From: Paenibacillus allorhizosphaerae | GTDB taxonomy: Bacteria > Bacillota > Bacilli > Paenibacillales > NBRC-103111 | Assembly (NCBI RefSeq): GCF_910594985.1 | Contig: NZ_CAJVCE010000026.1 | Coordinates: forward strand, 26,760 to 90,759 | Direction: 5' to 3' | Length of the DNA stretch: 64,000 nucleotides | Shown here: piece by piece, positions 18,056 to 26,921 of the stretch | Numbering within the stretch: the first letter of the stretch is position 1 | How the letters are laid out: every line of letters begins with the position of its first letter | Translations under genes and position numbers: made by a program | Notes under the pieces: model-generated | Database searches by the model: none | Seen by the model: the letters and a program-made list of their open reading frames with translations, nothing else | What the model was told of the DNA's origin: nothing

Positions 18056-18100
18056 CATTATTGTTGAAGCCGTTCAGGGATGAAGCCTTACGGTTTCATG

Positions 18101-19615
18101 TCAGGAAAAAAAGAACAAATCTTGCGTTAGCGAGAAAATACGCTCGATGTAACCGAGCACCCATTGCGGAACGAGACCGAGCAGTGCACTGACGCCGGCG
18201 CATAGCCACATGGTGATTCCGAGCGGGAGCGGCACTTTCACCGCATGTCCTTCGTCTTCGCTGCGCATGAACATTTGGCGAATAAAACCAAAGTAGTAAT
18301 AGAACGAAACGACGCTCGTTAAGATCATGACAGCCGCCAGCCAGTAATGCTGCGTTTGCATGGCGCCGAGCATGATATATACTTTTCCGAAAAATCCGCC
18401 TGATATCGGCAAGCCGGCGAGCGAGAGCAAGAGAAGCAGCGTGGCAATCGCCGTGCCAGGGGCCCGGTAATAGAGACCGGCCATTCCTTTGATCGCCTCA
18501 TCGCCTGTCGAACGTTCGATGATCATTAGTACCGCAAACATCCCGATGTTCATAAACAAATAGGCGATCAAATAAAACGCAAATTCCGAGAAGTTGGAGT
18601 AATGCGTCATTGAAAACTGCACGGCGATCGGTACGAGCAAATATCCTGTATTCGCTATACCGGAGTATGCCAGCAAACGCTTCATATGCGTTTGGCGCAG
18701 CGCAATGAAATTACCGATGATCATCGCAGCAGCCGCTACGACCATAAGCGTCGTCAATACATCCTGATGTATCGGTAGACTCATCATATCGCCTACGGCA
18801 TATATGCCATACATCAAACGGAAGAGGACGGCGAAAGCAGCCGCCTTGGACACTACGGCAAGGAACGCAGTTACCGGCGTCGGCGCACCTTGATACACAT
18901 CCGGCGCCCACATATGGAACGGCGCGACAGCTACCTTAAAACCAAATCCCGCAAGCAGCAGGAAAAAGCTCAGGTAGATCATCGGCAGCAAGCTTTGTCC
19001 CGATTGACCAAGGGCCGAATTAATATCGTTAATGGCCGTGGATCCCGTCATCCCGTACAGGAAGGACATGCCGTACAATATTATTGCCGAGGAAATACCG
19101 CCTAGCACGATATATTTGAATGCCGCTTCATTCGTAAAGGCATTCTTTTTCCGCATCGCCACCAAGATGTAAGACGTTATGCTGAGCAGTTCCAAGCCCA
19201 CGAACAACGTAATCAGATCGCCGGAAGACGCCATGATCATCCCGCCTAACGTAGCCGGCAGCAATAAGTAATAATATTCGCCGACGTGCGGAATGTCCTC
19301 TTCCTTCACCGATCCGATGCTCATGAACGTAATAAGTCCCGCGCCCGAAAGCAAAATCAGCTTCATGATGTTGGCAAAATCGTCAATGCGATAGCTATAG
19401 TTCAGCAGTTGCTTCGGCTCCGCCGGATCCAAATACAAAACGACGAATAATGCGGAAATGATAATGCTGACGAGCGACAACCAGCCGAGCATGGTTCGGC
19501 TTGCCTGCCGCGGCAGCAGCAAATCAAGCAAAGACAACACCACAGCAGCAGCGACTAATGTCAGCTCCGGGGCCAGCAGTCCCAGGTCGCTAAGTTGAAG
19601 ACGTATCGGTTCCAC
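18101..19615 (-). CDS. nuoN: NADH-quinone oxidoreductase subunit N
   Basis: A 504-residue polytopic antiporter-like subunit of complex I, with about 14 hydrophobic helices. It is part of the proton-pumping membrane arm. Family features include the Lys-containing helix FKVAVAPFHMWAPDVYQGAP and RQTHMKRLLAYSGIANTGYLL. Last gene of the operon, 4 bases after nuoM. Confidence 0.96.
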   Translation of the reverse strand: MEPIRLQLSDLGLLAPELTLVAAAVVLSLLDLLLPRQASRTMLGWLSLVSIIISALFVVLYLDPAEPKQLLNYSYRIDDFANIMKLILLSGAGLITFMSIGSVKEEDIPHVGEYYYLLLPATLGGMIMASSGDLITLFVGLELLSITSYILVAMRKKNAFTNEAAFKYIVLGGISSAIILYGMSFLYGMTGSTAINDINSALGQSGQSLLPMIYLSFFLLLAGFGFKVAVAPFHMWAPDVYQGAPTPVTAFLAVVSKAAAFAVLFRLMYGIYAVGDMMSLPIHQDVLTTLMVVAAAAMIIGNFIALRQTHMKRLLAYSGIANTGYLLVPIAVQFSMTHYSNFSEFAFYLIAYLFMNIGMFAVLMIIERSTGDEAIKGMAGLYYRAPGTAIATLLLLLSLAGLPISGGFFGKVYIMLGAMQTQHYWLAAVMILTSVVSFYYYFGFIRQMFMRSEDEGHAVKVPLPLGITMWLCAGVSALLGLVPQWVLGYIERIFSLTQDLFFFS

Positions 19616-19619
19616 CGGT

Positions 19620-21248
19620 CTAACCCCCCATCTTCACTACGCTATGAATAAATTGGTCGAAGCTGTTAACCGTTTGATGCAAAGGCTCGCTTAGGATGCC
19701 GGGGTAAATCCCGAGCACCACGATAAAGGCAACTAGCGCAATCATCGGGATCGCTTCTATGAGCCTGGCGTCTCGCATTTCCGGAAGGCTTGGTTTTTGC
19801 GGCCCGAATGTGATGGCGAGCACCCCGCGGAGCACGTAAACGGCGGTCAAAATAATGCCCAGCGCCCCAATCGCCGTCAAAATTTTATATGTTTCAAACA
19901 AGCCCAGGAACGATAAAAACTCACTGATAAAGCCGGACAAGCCCGGTAATCCTAGAGACGCCATACCGGACACAAGCAAAATACCGGAAATGAACGGAAC
20001 CGATTTGGCAAGCCCGCCCAGTTCATCAATTTGTGTCGATTGCGTCCGCTCGTAAATGCTGCCGACCAGCAGGAACATGAGCGCCGAGATCAACCCGTGC
20101 GACACGAGTTGGAATACCGCGCCTTGGAAACCGATCGTATTAAAAGCGGCGATCCCCAGCAGCACGATTCCCATGTGGCTTATACTGGAATAAGCCAGCA
20201 CTAGCTTGAACTCTTTTTGTACAAACGCCAGAACGGCACCGTACAAAATATTAATAACACCGAGAATCGCGAGCACCGAGGCCAACCCAACCGCCTGCTG
20301 CGGAAACAGCATAATCCCGAAACGAATGAAACCGTAAGCGCCCATTTTCAGCAAAACGCCGGAGTGAATCATGACGATCGAAGGCGGCGCTTCCGTATGG
20401 ACTTTCAGCATCCACGTATGGAATGGGAAAATGGGAAGTTTGATTCCGAAAGCAACTAGCAGCATAATGAACAGCGTCCATTTCATTGCTTCGCTTAGGA
20501 AGAACGGGTTTCCTTCCAAGTCGCCTTGCTTCACGTAGGAATCGGCGTTCTGGAACAAATGCTCCGTGATGACATTCAAATCGCCGGAATAATGGATCGA
20601 AACGCCGTTTTCCCCCGCCGTTTGTCCGAATCCCGCCGTCGCTACAAGGATTAAAAACGCAATGAGCATGATCGCAGAACCGATCCCGTTATAAATGAGA
20701 AATTTGTTCGCCGCTTTTTCCCGGTCCATATAGCCCCAAATTCCAATGAGGAAAAACATCGGAATGAGCGTAATTTCGAAGAACACGAAGAACAGGAACA
20801 AGTCTTGCGCCATGAAAACGCCGAACATCCCCGTTTCCAACAGCAAAAACCAGATGAAATACGATTTCCATCGCTTCTTGATGTACACGGAAGCCAGTGC
20901 CGCCATCGTTGCGACAAGCGCTGTTAAAAATACAAGCGGAAGCGACAAGCCGTCCACAGCCATAACGTATTTGAACTCGAAGAAGAAAGACGTCAGTTGG
21001 CTAAGCCCCTGCACTTCTTTATTTAAAGGAACAAGGATCCACGGAACCTCTTCTTTAAACTGCATGCCTTCCAGATTGGAGTTAAACTGCGCGTACAGCC
21101 AGCCTGACAGGATCAGCGGGATCAAAGTAACGATAATCGCCGTCGTTTTGATCCATTGTCCTTGCGTCTTCGGCATAAAGAGCAGGATCAGCACACCGAT
21201 GAGCGGCGTAAAGGCAATCAACGACAGTATAGGCATATTATCCTGCAT
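19620..21248 (-). CDS. nuoM: NADH-quinone oxidoreductase subunit M
   Basis: A 542-residue antiporter-like membrane subunit of complex I with about 14 helices. GIKLPIFPFHTWMLKVHTEAP and KLVLAYSSISHMGIV are the standard conserved segments. The start is the ATG at 21248, with AAGGAGG 8 bases upstream; the nuoL stop overlaps by 11 bases, indicating coupled translation. Confidence 0.96.
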   Translation of the reverse strand: MQDNMPILSLIAFTPLIGVLILLFMPKTQGQWIKTTAIIVTLIPLILSGWLYAQFNSNLEGMQFKEEVPWILVPLNKEVQGLSQLTSFFFEFKYVMAVDGLSLPLVFLTALVATMAALASVYIKKRWKSYFIWFLLLETGMFGVFMAQDLFLFFVFFEITLIPMFFLIGIWGYMDREKAANKFLIYNGIGSAIMLIAFLILVATAGFGQTAGENGVSIHYSGDLNVITEHLFQNADSYVKQGDLEGNPFFLSEAMKWTLFIMLLVAFGIKLPIFPFHTWMLKVHTEAPPSIVMIHSGVLLKMGAYGFIRFGIMLFPQQAVGLASVLAILGVINILYGAVLAFVQKEFKLVLAYSSISHMGIVLLGIAAFNTIGFQGAVFQLVSHGLISALMFLLVGSIYERTQSTQIDELGGLAKSVPFISGILLVSGMASLGLPGLSGFISEFLSFLGLFETYKILTAIGALGIILTAVYVLRGVLAITFGPQKPSLPEMRDARLIEAIPMIALVAFIVVLGIYPGILSEPLHQTVNSFDQFIHSVVKMGG

Positions 21249-23124
21249 TGATGAACCTCCTTCCCGCAATGGCCAGCATCAAAATAAGCAGCCCGAGCAG
21301 TGTAGCGAGGCCATACGTTTGCACTTGTCCGTTCTGAAGACGAGAGCCCAATCGACCGATGCCGATCACCGTATAGCTGGACAGGCGAACGAGTCCGTCC
21401 ACGACATAAATATCAAACCATTGCAGTAAACGGCCAAGGCCTTGAAGAGAATTTACGATCACGGCCTGGTAAAGCTCGTCGATGTAATATTTACGGTTCA
21501 GCAGTTTGTATAACCACGGAGCACGTGTCGCGATCACGTCTGCAGGAATCGTACGTTTCAAGAAAACGAGGTAGCCAAGACCGATCCCGAGCAATCCCGC
21601 CAAAGTGGACATGATCATGACGAACCACTGCGCATGCTCTTCCTCCGCATGTCCGGTCAACCACGAACCGAGCCACGGGCTGAACGGCGTAAACACGAAG
21701 CCGGCTAGTACAGCGAGCACCGCCAGCACGATCAGCGGGAACGTCATGGATGCCGGTGATTCATGAACATGCGCCTGATGCCGCGGCTTGCCCATGAATA
21801 CGAGGAAAAACAGGCGAGACATGTAAAACGCGGTAAAAAAGGCCGCGATCAAACCGACCCAGAATAATCCCGTATGCCCTGTGTTCCATGCTTCCGCGAG
21901 GATGGCATCCTTCGACCAGAAGCCCGACAGCGGCACAATACCGCTCAGCGCAAGCGCGCCGATCGCGAACGTCCAGGCGGTCACTTTCATTTTGCTGCCG
22001 ACGCCGCCCATCTCGTGGATGTCCTGCGTATGTACCGCGTGGATGACACTGCCGGCGCCTAGAAACAGCAGAGCTTTGAAGAACGCATGGGTGAACAAGT
22101 GAAATATGCCCGCCGTATACGCAATGCTGGTCCCGATCCCGAGCGCCATCATCATATACCCGAGCTGACTTACGGTCGAATAGGCGAGAATTCGTTTGAT
22201 ATCGTTCTGCGCCGTGCCGATCGTTGCCGCGAATATCGCCGTGAATGCCCCGATAACCGCAACCACGGTCAATGCGACCGGTGAAGCCGTGAAAATATCG
22301 AACGTTCGCGCGACCAAGTACACGCCCGCTGCGACCATCGTCGCCGCATGGATCAGTGCACTGATCGGGGTCGGACCTTCCATAGCGTCCGGCAGCCATG
22401 TATGCAGCGGAAATTGACCAGACTTGCCCATCGCGCCGATGAAGATCAGAATCGCGATCCACGTTGCCATGTCGCCTGATACTTTACCGGTCGTAAACGC
22501 ATTGTGAATTGAGCTGAAATCCATTGCGTGGTTCGGCATGACCCAGAACAATAGCAAAATGCCGATGAAAAGACCGACATCGCCGACACGCGTAACGATG
22601 AACGCTTTTTTGGCCGCCGCCCGCGCTTCGGGCTTGAAATACCAAAACCCGACGAGCAGGAACGAGCAAACGCCCACCAGCTCCCAGAAAATAAACAGCT
22701 GTACCAGGTTCTCCGAGATGACAAGCCCCAGCATGGAGAACGTAAACAGCGCTATGTATGCAAAAAATACGTTGATTCGCTCGTCGTCATGCATATACCC
22801 TCTCGAGTAAATATTGACGAGCAGGCTCACCAATGTGACGATCACGAGCATCAGCGCGTTCAAATTCGTCACTTCAAAGCCCATTGAAAGCGAGCCGTTG
22901 CCGAGCTTGATCCAATCCAGCTTGTTCCACGTGAAATCTTCAACCTGTCCGCCGATCCGCTCCCAAAAGATGAGCACGGATAAGACAAACGAAGCGAACA
23001 CGGCCACAATGCTGATATACGAGCCCGCGTCCCGAAGTTGGCGCCCTACCGCCGTCAATATTAAAAACGACAGCAGAGGAAAAACCGGGATCAGCCAGGC
23101 GTATTGCGAGTAAGCCGATACCAT
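21238..23124 (-). CDS. nuoL: NADH-quinone oxidoreductase subunit L
   Basis: A 628-residue membrane subunit of complex I with about 16 helices, including the long lateral helix near the C-terminus. GKSGQFPLHTWLPDAMEGPTP and IKRILAYSTVSQLGYM are family-defining. The ATG at 23124 has AGGAGG 10 bases upstream; the reading upstream of it is not conserved. A parS-like 16-mer lies inside the gene at 22923-22938. Confidence 0.96.
   Translation of the reverse strand: MVSAYSQYAWLIPVFPLLSFLILTAVGRQLRDAGSYISIVAVFASFVLSVLIFWERIGGQVEDFTWNKLDWIKLGNGSLSMGFEVTNLNALMLVIVTLVSLLVNIYSRGYMHDDERINVFFAYIALFTFSMLGLVISENLVQLFIFWELVGVCSFLLVGFWYFKPEARAAAKKAFIVTRVGDVGLFIGILLLFWVMPNHAMDFSSIHNAFTTGKVSGDMATWIAILIFIGAMGKSGQFPLHTWLPDAMEGPTPISALIHAATMVAAGVYLVARTFDIFTASPVALTVVAVIGAFTAIFAATIGTAQNDIKRILAYSTVSQLGYMMMALGIGTSIAYTAGIFHLFTHAFFKALLFLGAGSVIHAVHTQDIHEMGGVGSKMKVTAWTFAIGALALSGIVPLSGFWSKDAILAEAWNTGHTGLFWVGLIAAFFTAFYMSRLFFLVFMGKPRHQAHVHESPASMTFPLIVLAVLAVLAGFVFTPFSPWLGSWLTGHAEEEHAQWFVMIMSTLAGLLGIGLGYLVFLKRTIPADVIATRAPWLYKLLNRKYYIDELYQAVIVNSLQGLGRLLQWFDIYVVDGLVRLSSYTVIGIGRLGSRLQNGQVQTYGLATLLGLLILMLAIAGRRFINAG
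22923..22938. promoter_or_regulatory. parS-like site within nuoL
   Basis: The 16-mer TGTTCCACGTGAAATC matches the Bacillus parS consensus TGTTnCACGTGAAACA at 13 of the 15 defined bases, differing only in the last two. ParB (Spo0J) binds such sites, and in Bacillus several lie inside genes around the origin. The core match is strong, but the site sits in coding sequence, so chance is not excluded. Confidence 0.5.
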
Positions 23125-23268
23125 GAGCTTAAGTCCTCCTTCTAGCTTGAATGTTGACAGTCGGAGCCGCATCCCGATATCTCCGCCGCAACGCTTGGCA
23201 AGCTAATCCGTAAGCATGTTGTTCAGCAAACGGGCCTCTTCGGCGAAATATCCACACGGAAGCAATGA

Positions 23269-23592
23269 TTATCGCTTCATCGAGTCCATCTCGTTAACAT
23301 CCGTGGTTCCTTTGTTGCGATAGAACGCGATCAATATCGCTATACCGACGGCAGCCTCGGCTGCGGCAACGGTAATATTGAACAGCGAGAAAATTTGTCC
23401 GGTCAAACCAGGGTGTACGCCCAGCTTGGAGAAAGCGACCAGATTCAGGTTGACGGCATTGAGCATCAGCTCAATCGACAGCAGCACGATGACGGCATTT
23501 TTCTTAGACAATGCGCCGTACAGTCCGATACAGAAAAGAATCGCAGCAAGCGTCAAGTAAGGCGTCGCGAGTCCGGCTGCAGCAGGTCCCAT
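23269..23592 (-). CDS. nuoK: NADH-quinone oxidoreductase subunit K
   Basis: A 107-residue subunit with three membrane helices. The two membrane-embedded acidic residues of the family are visible in SIELMLNAVNLN and AAAEAAVGIA. It is separated from nuoL by 144 bases without recognisable features and follows nuoJ by 3 bases. Confidence 0.95.
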   Translation of the reverse strand: MGPAAAGLATPYLTLAAILFCIGLYGALSKKNAVIVLLSIELMLNAVNLNLVAFSKLGVHPGLTGQIFSLFNITVAAAEAAVGIAILIAFYRNKGTTDVNEMDSMKR

Positions 23593-23595
23593 ACG

Positions 23596-24120
23596 TCAGT
23601 CCTCCTCTCTCTTCGCAACGATGATCGCGCCTATAAAAGCGACCGTCAGCAGCACCGACATGAGCTCGAACGGAATCACGTGCGCGCTGAAGAGCAGTTT
23701 ACCGATCTCGAGCGTGTTATCTTCAGCTGATGTGAACGTACCGGAAGGAAGCTCCGTCTTCTGGATCGCGTAGAAGATAATCCCGAACAGCGCTGCCGCT
23801 CCGACAAAAAGCAAGCCGCTGTGCCAAGGGCGTTTCGGCTCCTGCTCTTCCCCTTGGTGTTTCGTCATCATAATCCCGAAGATCATCAGTATCGAGATGG
23901 CGCCGGCATAGATTAATATTTGCACAACGGCAACGAACTCTGCCTCGAGCACCACATACAAGCCGGCCAGGCTGATGAATGTCAGCGCTAGGGCTGTCAG
24001 CATATGAACGACCTTCGTAAAGCTGAGCATAAAAATCGCTCCGCCGATCGCAAGCAGGGCGCAAATAAAGAAAGCTACATTTTGACCGCTTGATAGGAAG
24101 CTTGCAATATTGCCCAGCAT
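23596..24120 (-). CDS. nuoJ: NADH-quinone oxidoreductase subunit J
   Basis: A 174-residue membrane subunit with five helices. The third helix carries the conserved QILIYAGAISILMIFGIM with its pi-bulge glycines. The ATG overlaps the nuoI stop by one base (TAATG), so the two are translationally coupled. Confidence 0.95.
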   Translation of the reverse strand: MLGNIASFLSSGQNVAFFICALLAIGGAIFMLSFTKVVHMLTALALTFISLAGLYVVLEAEFVAVVQILIYAGAISILMIFGIMMTKHQGEEQEPKRPWHSGLLFVGAAALFGIIFYAIQKTELPSGTFTSAEDNTLEIGKLLFSAHVIPFELMSVLLTVAFIGAIIVAKREED

Positions 24121-24563
24121 TACTTAGCCCCACCTTTCGGAAGCGCCGAATTGTTTTCCTTACGCACATTCACATTATTTTCATTGAGCCACTGCAAATT
24201 TTTAAACAAATCGTCGCGGCTGTAAGCGCTCAGTTCAAAGTTGTTCGTCATGACGATCGCTTCCGTCGGACATACCTCGGTACACAAGTCGCAAAGAATG
24301 CAAATCTCGAAGTTGATGTCGTAGGTGTCGATGACTTTGCCCTTTTTCTCCGGATCCGGATTCGCCTTGCCGGTCAAGTTGATGCATTCTGTCGGACAAA
24401 TGCGCGCGCACTGGTTGCATACAATACATTTTTCAGGGTCGAAATGCTGAATTCCGCGAAACCGATCCGGCATTTCGAGCGGTACGTCGGGATAGGCGTA
24501 AGTGATCTTTTTTTGCGTCATGCTCTTGAAGGTAACGCCTAAGCCCTTGATAATGCCCTTCAT
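24120..24563 (-). CDS. nuoI: NADH-quinone oxidoreductase subunit I (2x 4Fe-4S)
   Basis: A 147-residue ferredoxin-like subunit at the junction of the hydrophilic and membrane arms. It carries two 4Fe-4S motifs: CIVCNQCARICP and CILCDLCTEVCP. In a complex without NuoEFG, this subunit and NuoB are the only iron-sulfur carriers, so the electron donor may dock near it. A tandem repeat array fills the gap to nuoH upstream. Confidence 0.95.
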   Translation of the reverse strand: MKGIIKGLGVTFKSMTQKKITYAYPDVPLEMPDRFRGIQHFDPEKCIVCNQCARICPTECINLTGKANPDPEKKGKVIDTYDINFEICILCDLCTEVCPTEAIVMTNNFELSAYSRDDLFKNLQWLNENNVNVRKENNSALPKGGAK

Positions 24564-24581
24564 TGGTTCTCACCCTTTCTG

Positions 24582-24772
24582 TTGGCAACTGACAAACGGC
24601 GTGATGCGCTTGTAGCAGTTGCAACGCTGTTGACAACTGACAATCGATGGACCTGTTTTGTAACAGTTGCAACGTTGTTGACAACTGACAACTGATGGAC
24701 CTGTTTGTAGCAGTTGCAACGTTGTTGACAACTGACAATCGGCTTCGATCGCTTTGACAACCGACATATCTT
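24582..24772. repeat. 48-bp tandem repeat array between nuoI and nuoH
   Basis: Three nearly identical units start with CAGTTGCAAC at 24616, 24664 and 24711, each continuing with TTGACAACTGACAA. Degenerate partial units flank them on both sides. The period is 48 then 47 bases. Within each unit CAGTTG and CAACTG face each other, so a hairpin can form in the transcript. The array does not code convincingly; its readings are just the repeat. It sits inside the nuo operon, where neighbouring genes are otherwise packed or overlapping. Confidence 0.85.
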
Positions 24773-24804
24773 TTATTGCGGCAGCTTGTGCGACAAACGA
24801 ACAT

Positions 24805-25812
24805 TTACATCGCAATCGCCATATAGATTGCCGTTACAAAAATATTCACCAGCGACAGCGGCAGCAGCACTTTCCACCCCAGTCCCATCAATTGGTCGAC
24901 ACGCACCCGCGGTAACGTGGCACGCAGCCAGAAAAGGAAGAAGACGATGGACGAAAATTTGAGCAGGAACCAGATGATTCCCGGAATAAAATCAAGGAAA
25001 GGAAACGGTGCATGCCACCCGCCTAAAAACAACGTAGTCGTTAAGCCCGCAATGGCAAATACATACACATATTCCGCAAGCATGAAGAAGGCGAAACGAA
25101 AGCCGCTGTATTCGACGTGGTAACCGGCTACAAGTTCGGATTCCGCTTCCGGCAAATCGAACGGCGTTCGGTTCAACTCTGAAACCGCAGCGATCACGAA
25201 GACGCAAAAGCCGATAATTTGCGGCAGGAAGTTCCAATGCCAGAAGCCTCCGGCCTGAAAATCGGCAATCGTCCGCAAATTCATGCTCCCCGTCATCATA
25301 ACGGTTCCTACAACGGAAATAACGAGCGGAATTTCGTAGCTGATCATTTGCGCCGCGGAACGCATGCCGCCTAGCAGCGCATACTTATTATTCGAAGCCC
25401 AGCCCCCGAGCACGATACCGATCGTCGATATGCCGGACAGCGCGACGTAGAACAGCACGCCGATGTTCAAATCGCTGCTGATCAGCCGGTCCGTAAACGG
25501 AATCGCGGCGATGACGGTGAACGCGGGAATAAACGTGATGACCGGTGCCAAAATGAACAGCTCGCGTTCCGCTTTGCGCGGGATCGTATCTTCTTTAATC
25601 AACAGCTTGAATACGTCAGCAACCGATTGCAGCAATCCTAGCGGTCCTACTCGGTTCGGACCGATCCGCATCTGCATCCATCCAATGACTTTTCGTTCAA
25701 AGTATATCGCATACGTCACGAAGCCCAGCACGACTAGCAGCAGAACGACGCCCCACGCGAAGAAAATAGCAAAGTTCACCCAAGTGAGCTGTTGCTGTAA
25801 TAATTCCGGCAT
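24805..25812 (-). CDS. nuoH: NADH-quinone oxidoreductase subunit H
   Basis: A 335-residue membrane subunit with eight helices that forms much of the quinone chamber. Conserved parts include MQMRIGPNRVGPLGLLQS, EDTIPRKAERELF and PFDLPEAESELVAGYHVEY. The ATG overlaps the last base of nuoD. Confidence 0.96.
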   Translation of the reverse strand: MPELLQQQLTWVNFAIFFAWGVVLLLVVLGFVTYAIYFERKVIGWMQMRIGPNRVGPLGLLQSVADVFKLLIKEDTIPRKAERELFILAPVITFIPAFTVIAAIPFTDRLISSDLNIGVLFYVALSGISTIGIVLGGWASNNKYALLGGMRSAAQMISYEIPLVISVVGTVMMTGSMNLRTIADFQAGGFWHWNFLPQIIGFCVFVIAAVSELNRTPFDLPEAESELVAGYHVEYSGFRFAFFMLAEYVYVFAIAGLTTTLFLGGWHAPFPFLDFIPGIIWFLLKFSSIVFFLFWLRATLPRVRVDQLMGLGWKVLLPLSLVNIFVTAIYMAIAM

Positions 25813-26915
25813 TAGCAGTCCACCTCCCCGACGACGATATCCACGCCTCCGAGAATTGTAATTAAATTCGTCATCGATTCGCCAACAAGCAGCTTCGGCA
25901 ATATTTGCAAATTCACAAAAGACGGCCGGCGGAATTTCAGGCGATACGGCTTATCTTTGCCCTTGGACACGATATAGCAGCCGATCTCACCTCGCGGTGA
26001 TTCAATTGCCGCATAAACTTCCCCTTCCGGCGGACGAATGACTCTGGGCGCTTTCCCCATAATCTCGCCCTCCGCAGGAAACTGCTCGACGGCTTGCTCC
26101 AGTATTCGCAGCGATTGCCGAATTTCCTCCAGACGAAGCAAGTAACGATCGTAACAGTCACCGCCGGTTCGCACCGGCACATCGAATTCAAACCGGTTGT
26201 ACAAGCTGTAGGGCTGCGTTTTCCGCAGATCCCAGTCGACCCCGGTACATCGCAGATTGGCGCCGCTAAGTCCGTAAGCGATTGCCGTTTCCGCATCATA
26301 TTTACCGATGCCCTTGATCCGCGCCAAAAATATTTCGTTGCCGCTGACAAGGTCGTTGTACTCTTCCAATTTATCGCGCATATACGGGATGAAATCGCGT
26401 ACTTTTTGAATCCAGCCTTCCGGGGCATCCCATTTGACGCCGCCGACGCGCATATAATTGTACGTCAGGCGCGCACCGCACAGCTCGTTGAATAAATTAA
26501 TAATAATCTCCCGATCGCGGAACGCATACAAAAAGGGGCTCATCGCTCCGATATCGAGCAAATACGTTCCCCACCATACCATATGGCTTGCTATGCGCTG
26601 CAACTCCATGACGATCAGCCGCAAAAACTCCGCTCTTTCGGGAATTTCCAACTGCATCAGCTTCTCTACAGCATGCACCAGCACATAGTTATTGGTCATC
26701 GCGGAGACGTAGTCCATCCGGTCCGTATAAGGAATAATCTGAGTATACGTCAAGTCTTCCGCCAGCTTTTCCGTTCCCCGATGCAAGTAGCCCATCACCG
26801 GATCCGCTTGCGTAATGATCTCGCCGTCCAGCTTCACGACGATGCGGAATACCCCGTGCGTACTTGGATGCTGTGGGCCTACGTTCAATAGCAGTTCTTC
26901 CGTTCTTATGGACAC
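25812..26915 (-). CDS. nuoD: NADH-quinone oxidoreductase subunit D
   Basis: A 367-residue 49-kDa-type subunit that lines the quinone site with NuoB. Conserved LNVGPQHPSTHGVFR carries the quinone-pocket His, and DYVSAMTNNYVL and YPSRGEIG-like SPRGEIGCYIV follow. It is a stand-alone NuoD, not the NuoCD fusion found in enterobacteria. Six bases separate it from nuoC. Confidence 0.96.
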   Translation of the reverse strand: MSIRTEELLLNVGPQHPSTHGVFRIVVKLDGEIITQADPVMGYLHRGTEKLAEDLTYTQIIPYTDRMDYVSAMTNNYVLVHAVEKLMQLEIPERAEFLRLIVMELQRIASHMVWWGTYLLDIGAMSPFLYAFRDREIIINLFNELCGARLTYNYMRVGGVKWDAPEGWIQKVRDFIPYMRDKLEEYNDLVSGNEIFLARIKGIGKYDAETAIAYGLSGANLRCTGVDWDLRKTQPYSLYNRFEFDVPVRTGGDCYDRYLLRLEEIRQSLRILEQAVEQFPAEGEIMGKAPRVIRPPEGEVYAAIESPRGEIGCYIVSKGKDKPYRLKFRRPSFVNLQILPKLLVGESMTNLITILGGVDIVVGEVDC

Positions 26916-26921
26916 GCTTAT

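Noticed and set aside
24582..24772. The repeat array as a CRISPR
   Set aside because: Repeats and intervening parts are alike between units; there are no variable spacers, and no cas genes are near.
24560..24815. Open frames through the repeat array between nuoI and nuoH
   Set aside because: They simply translate the 48-bp repeats and carry no ribosome site or conserved domain.
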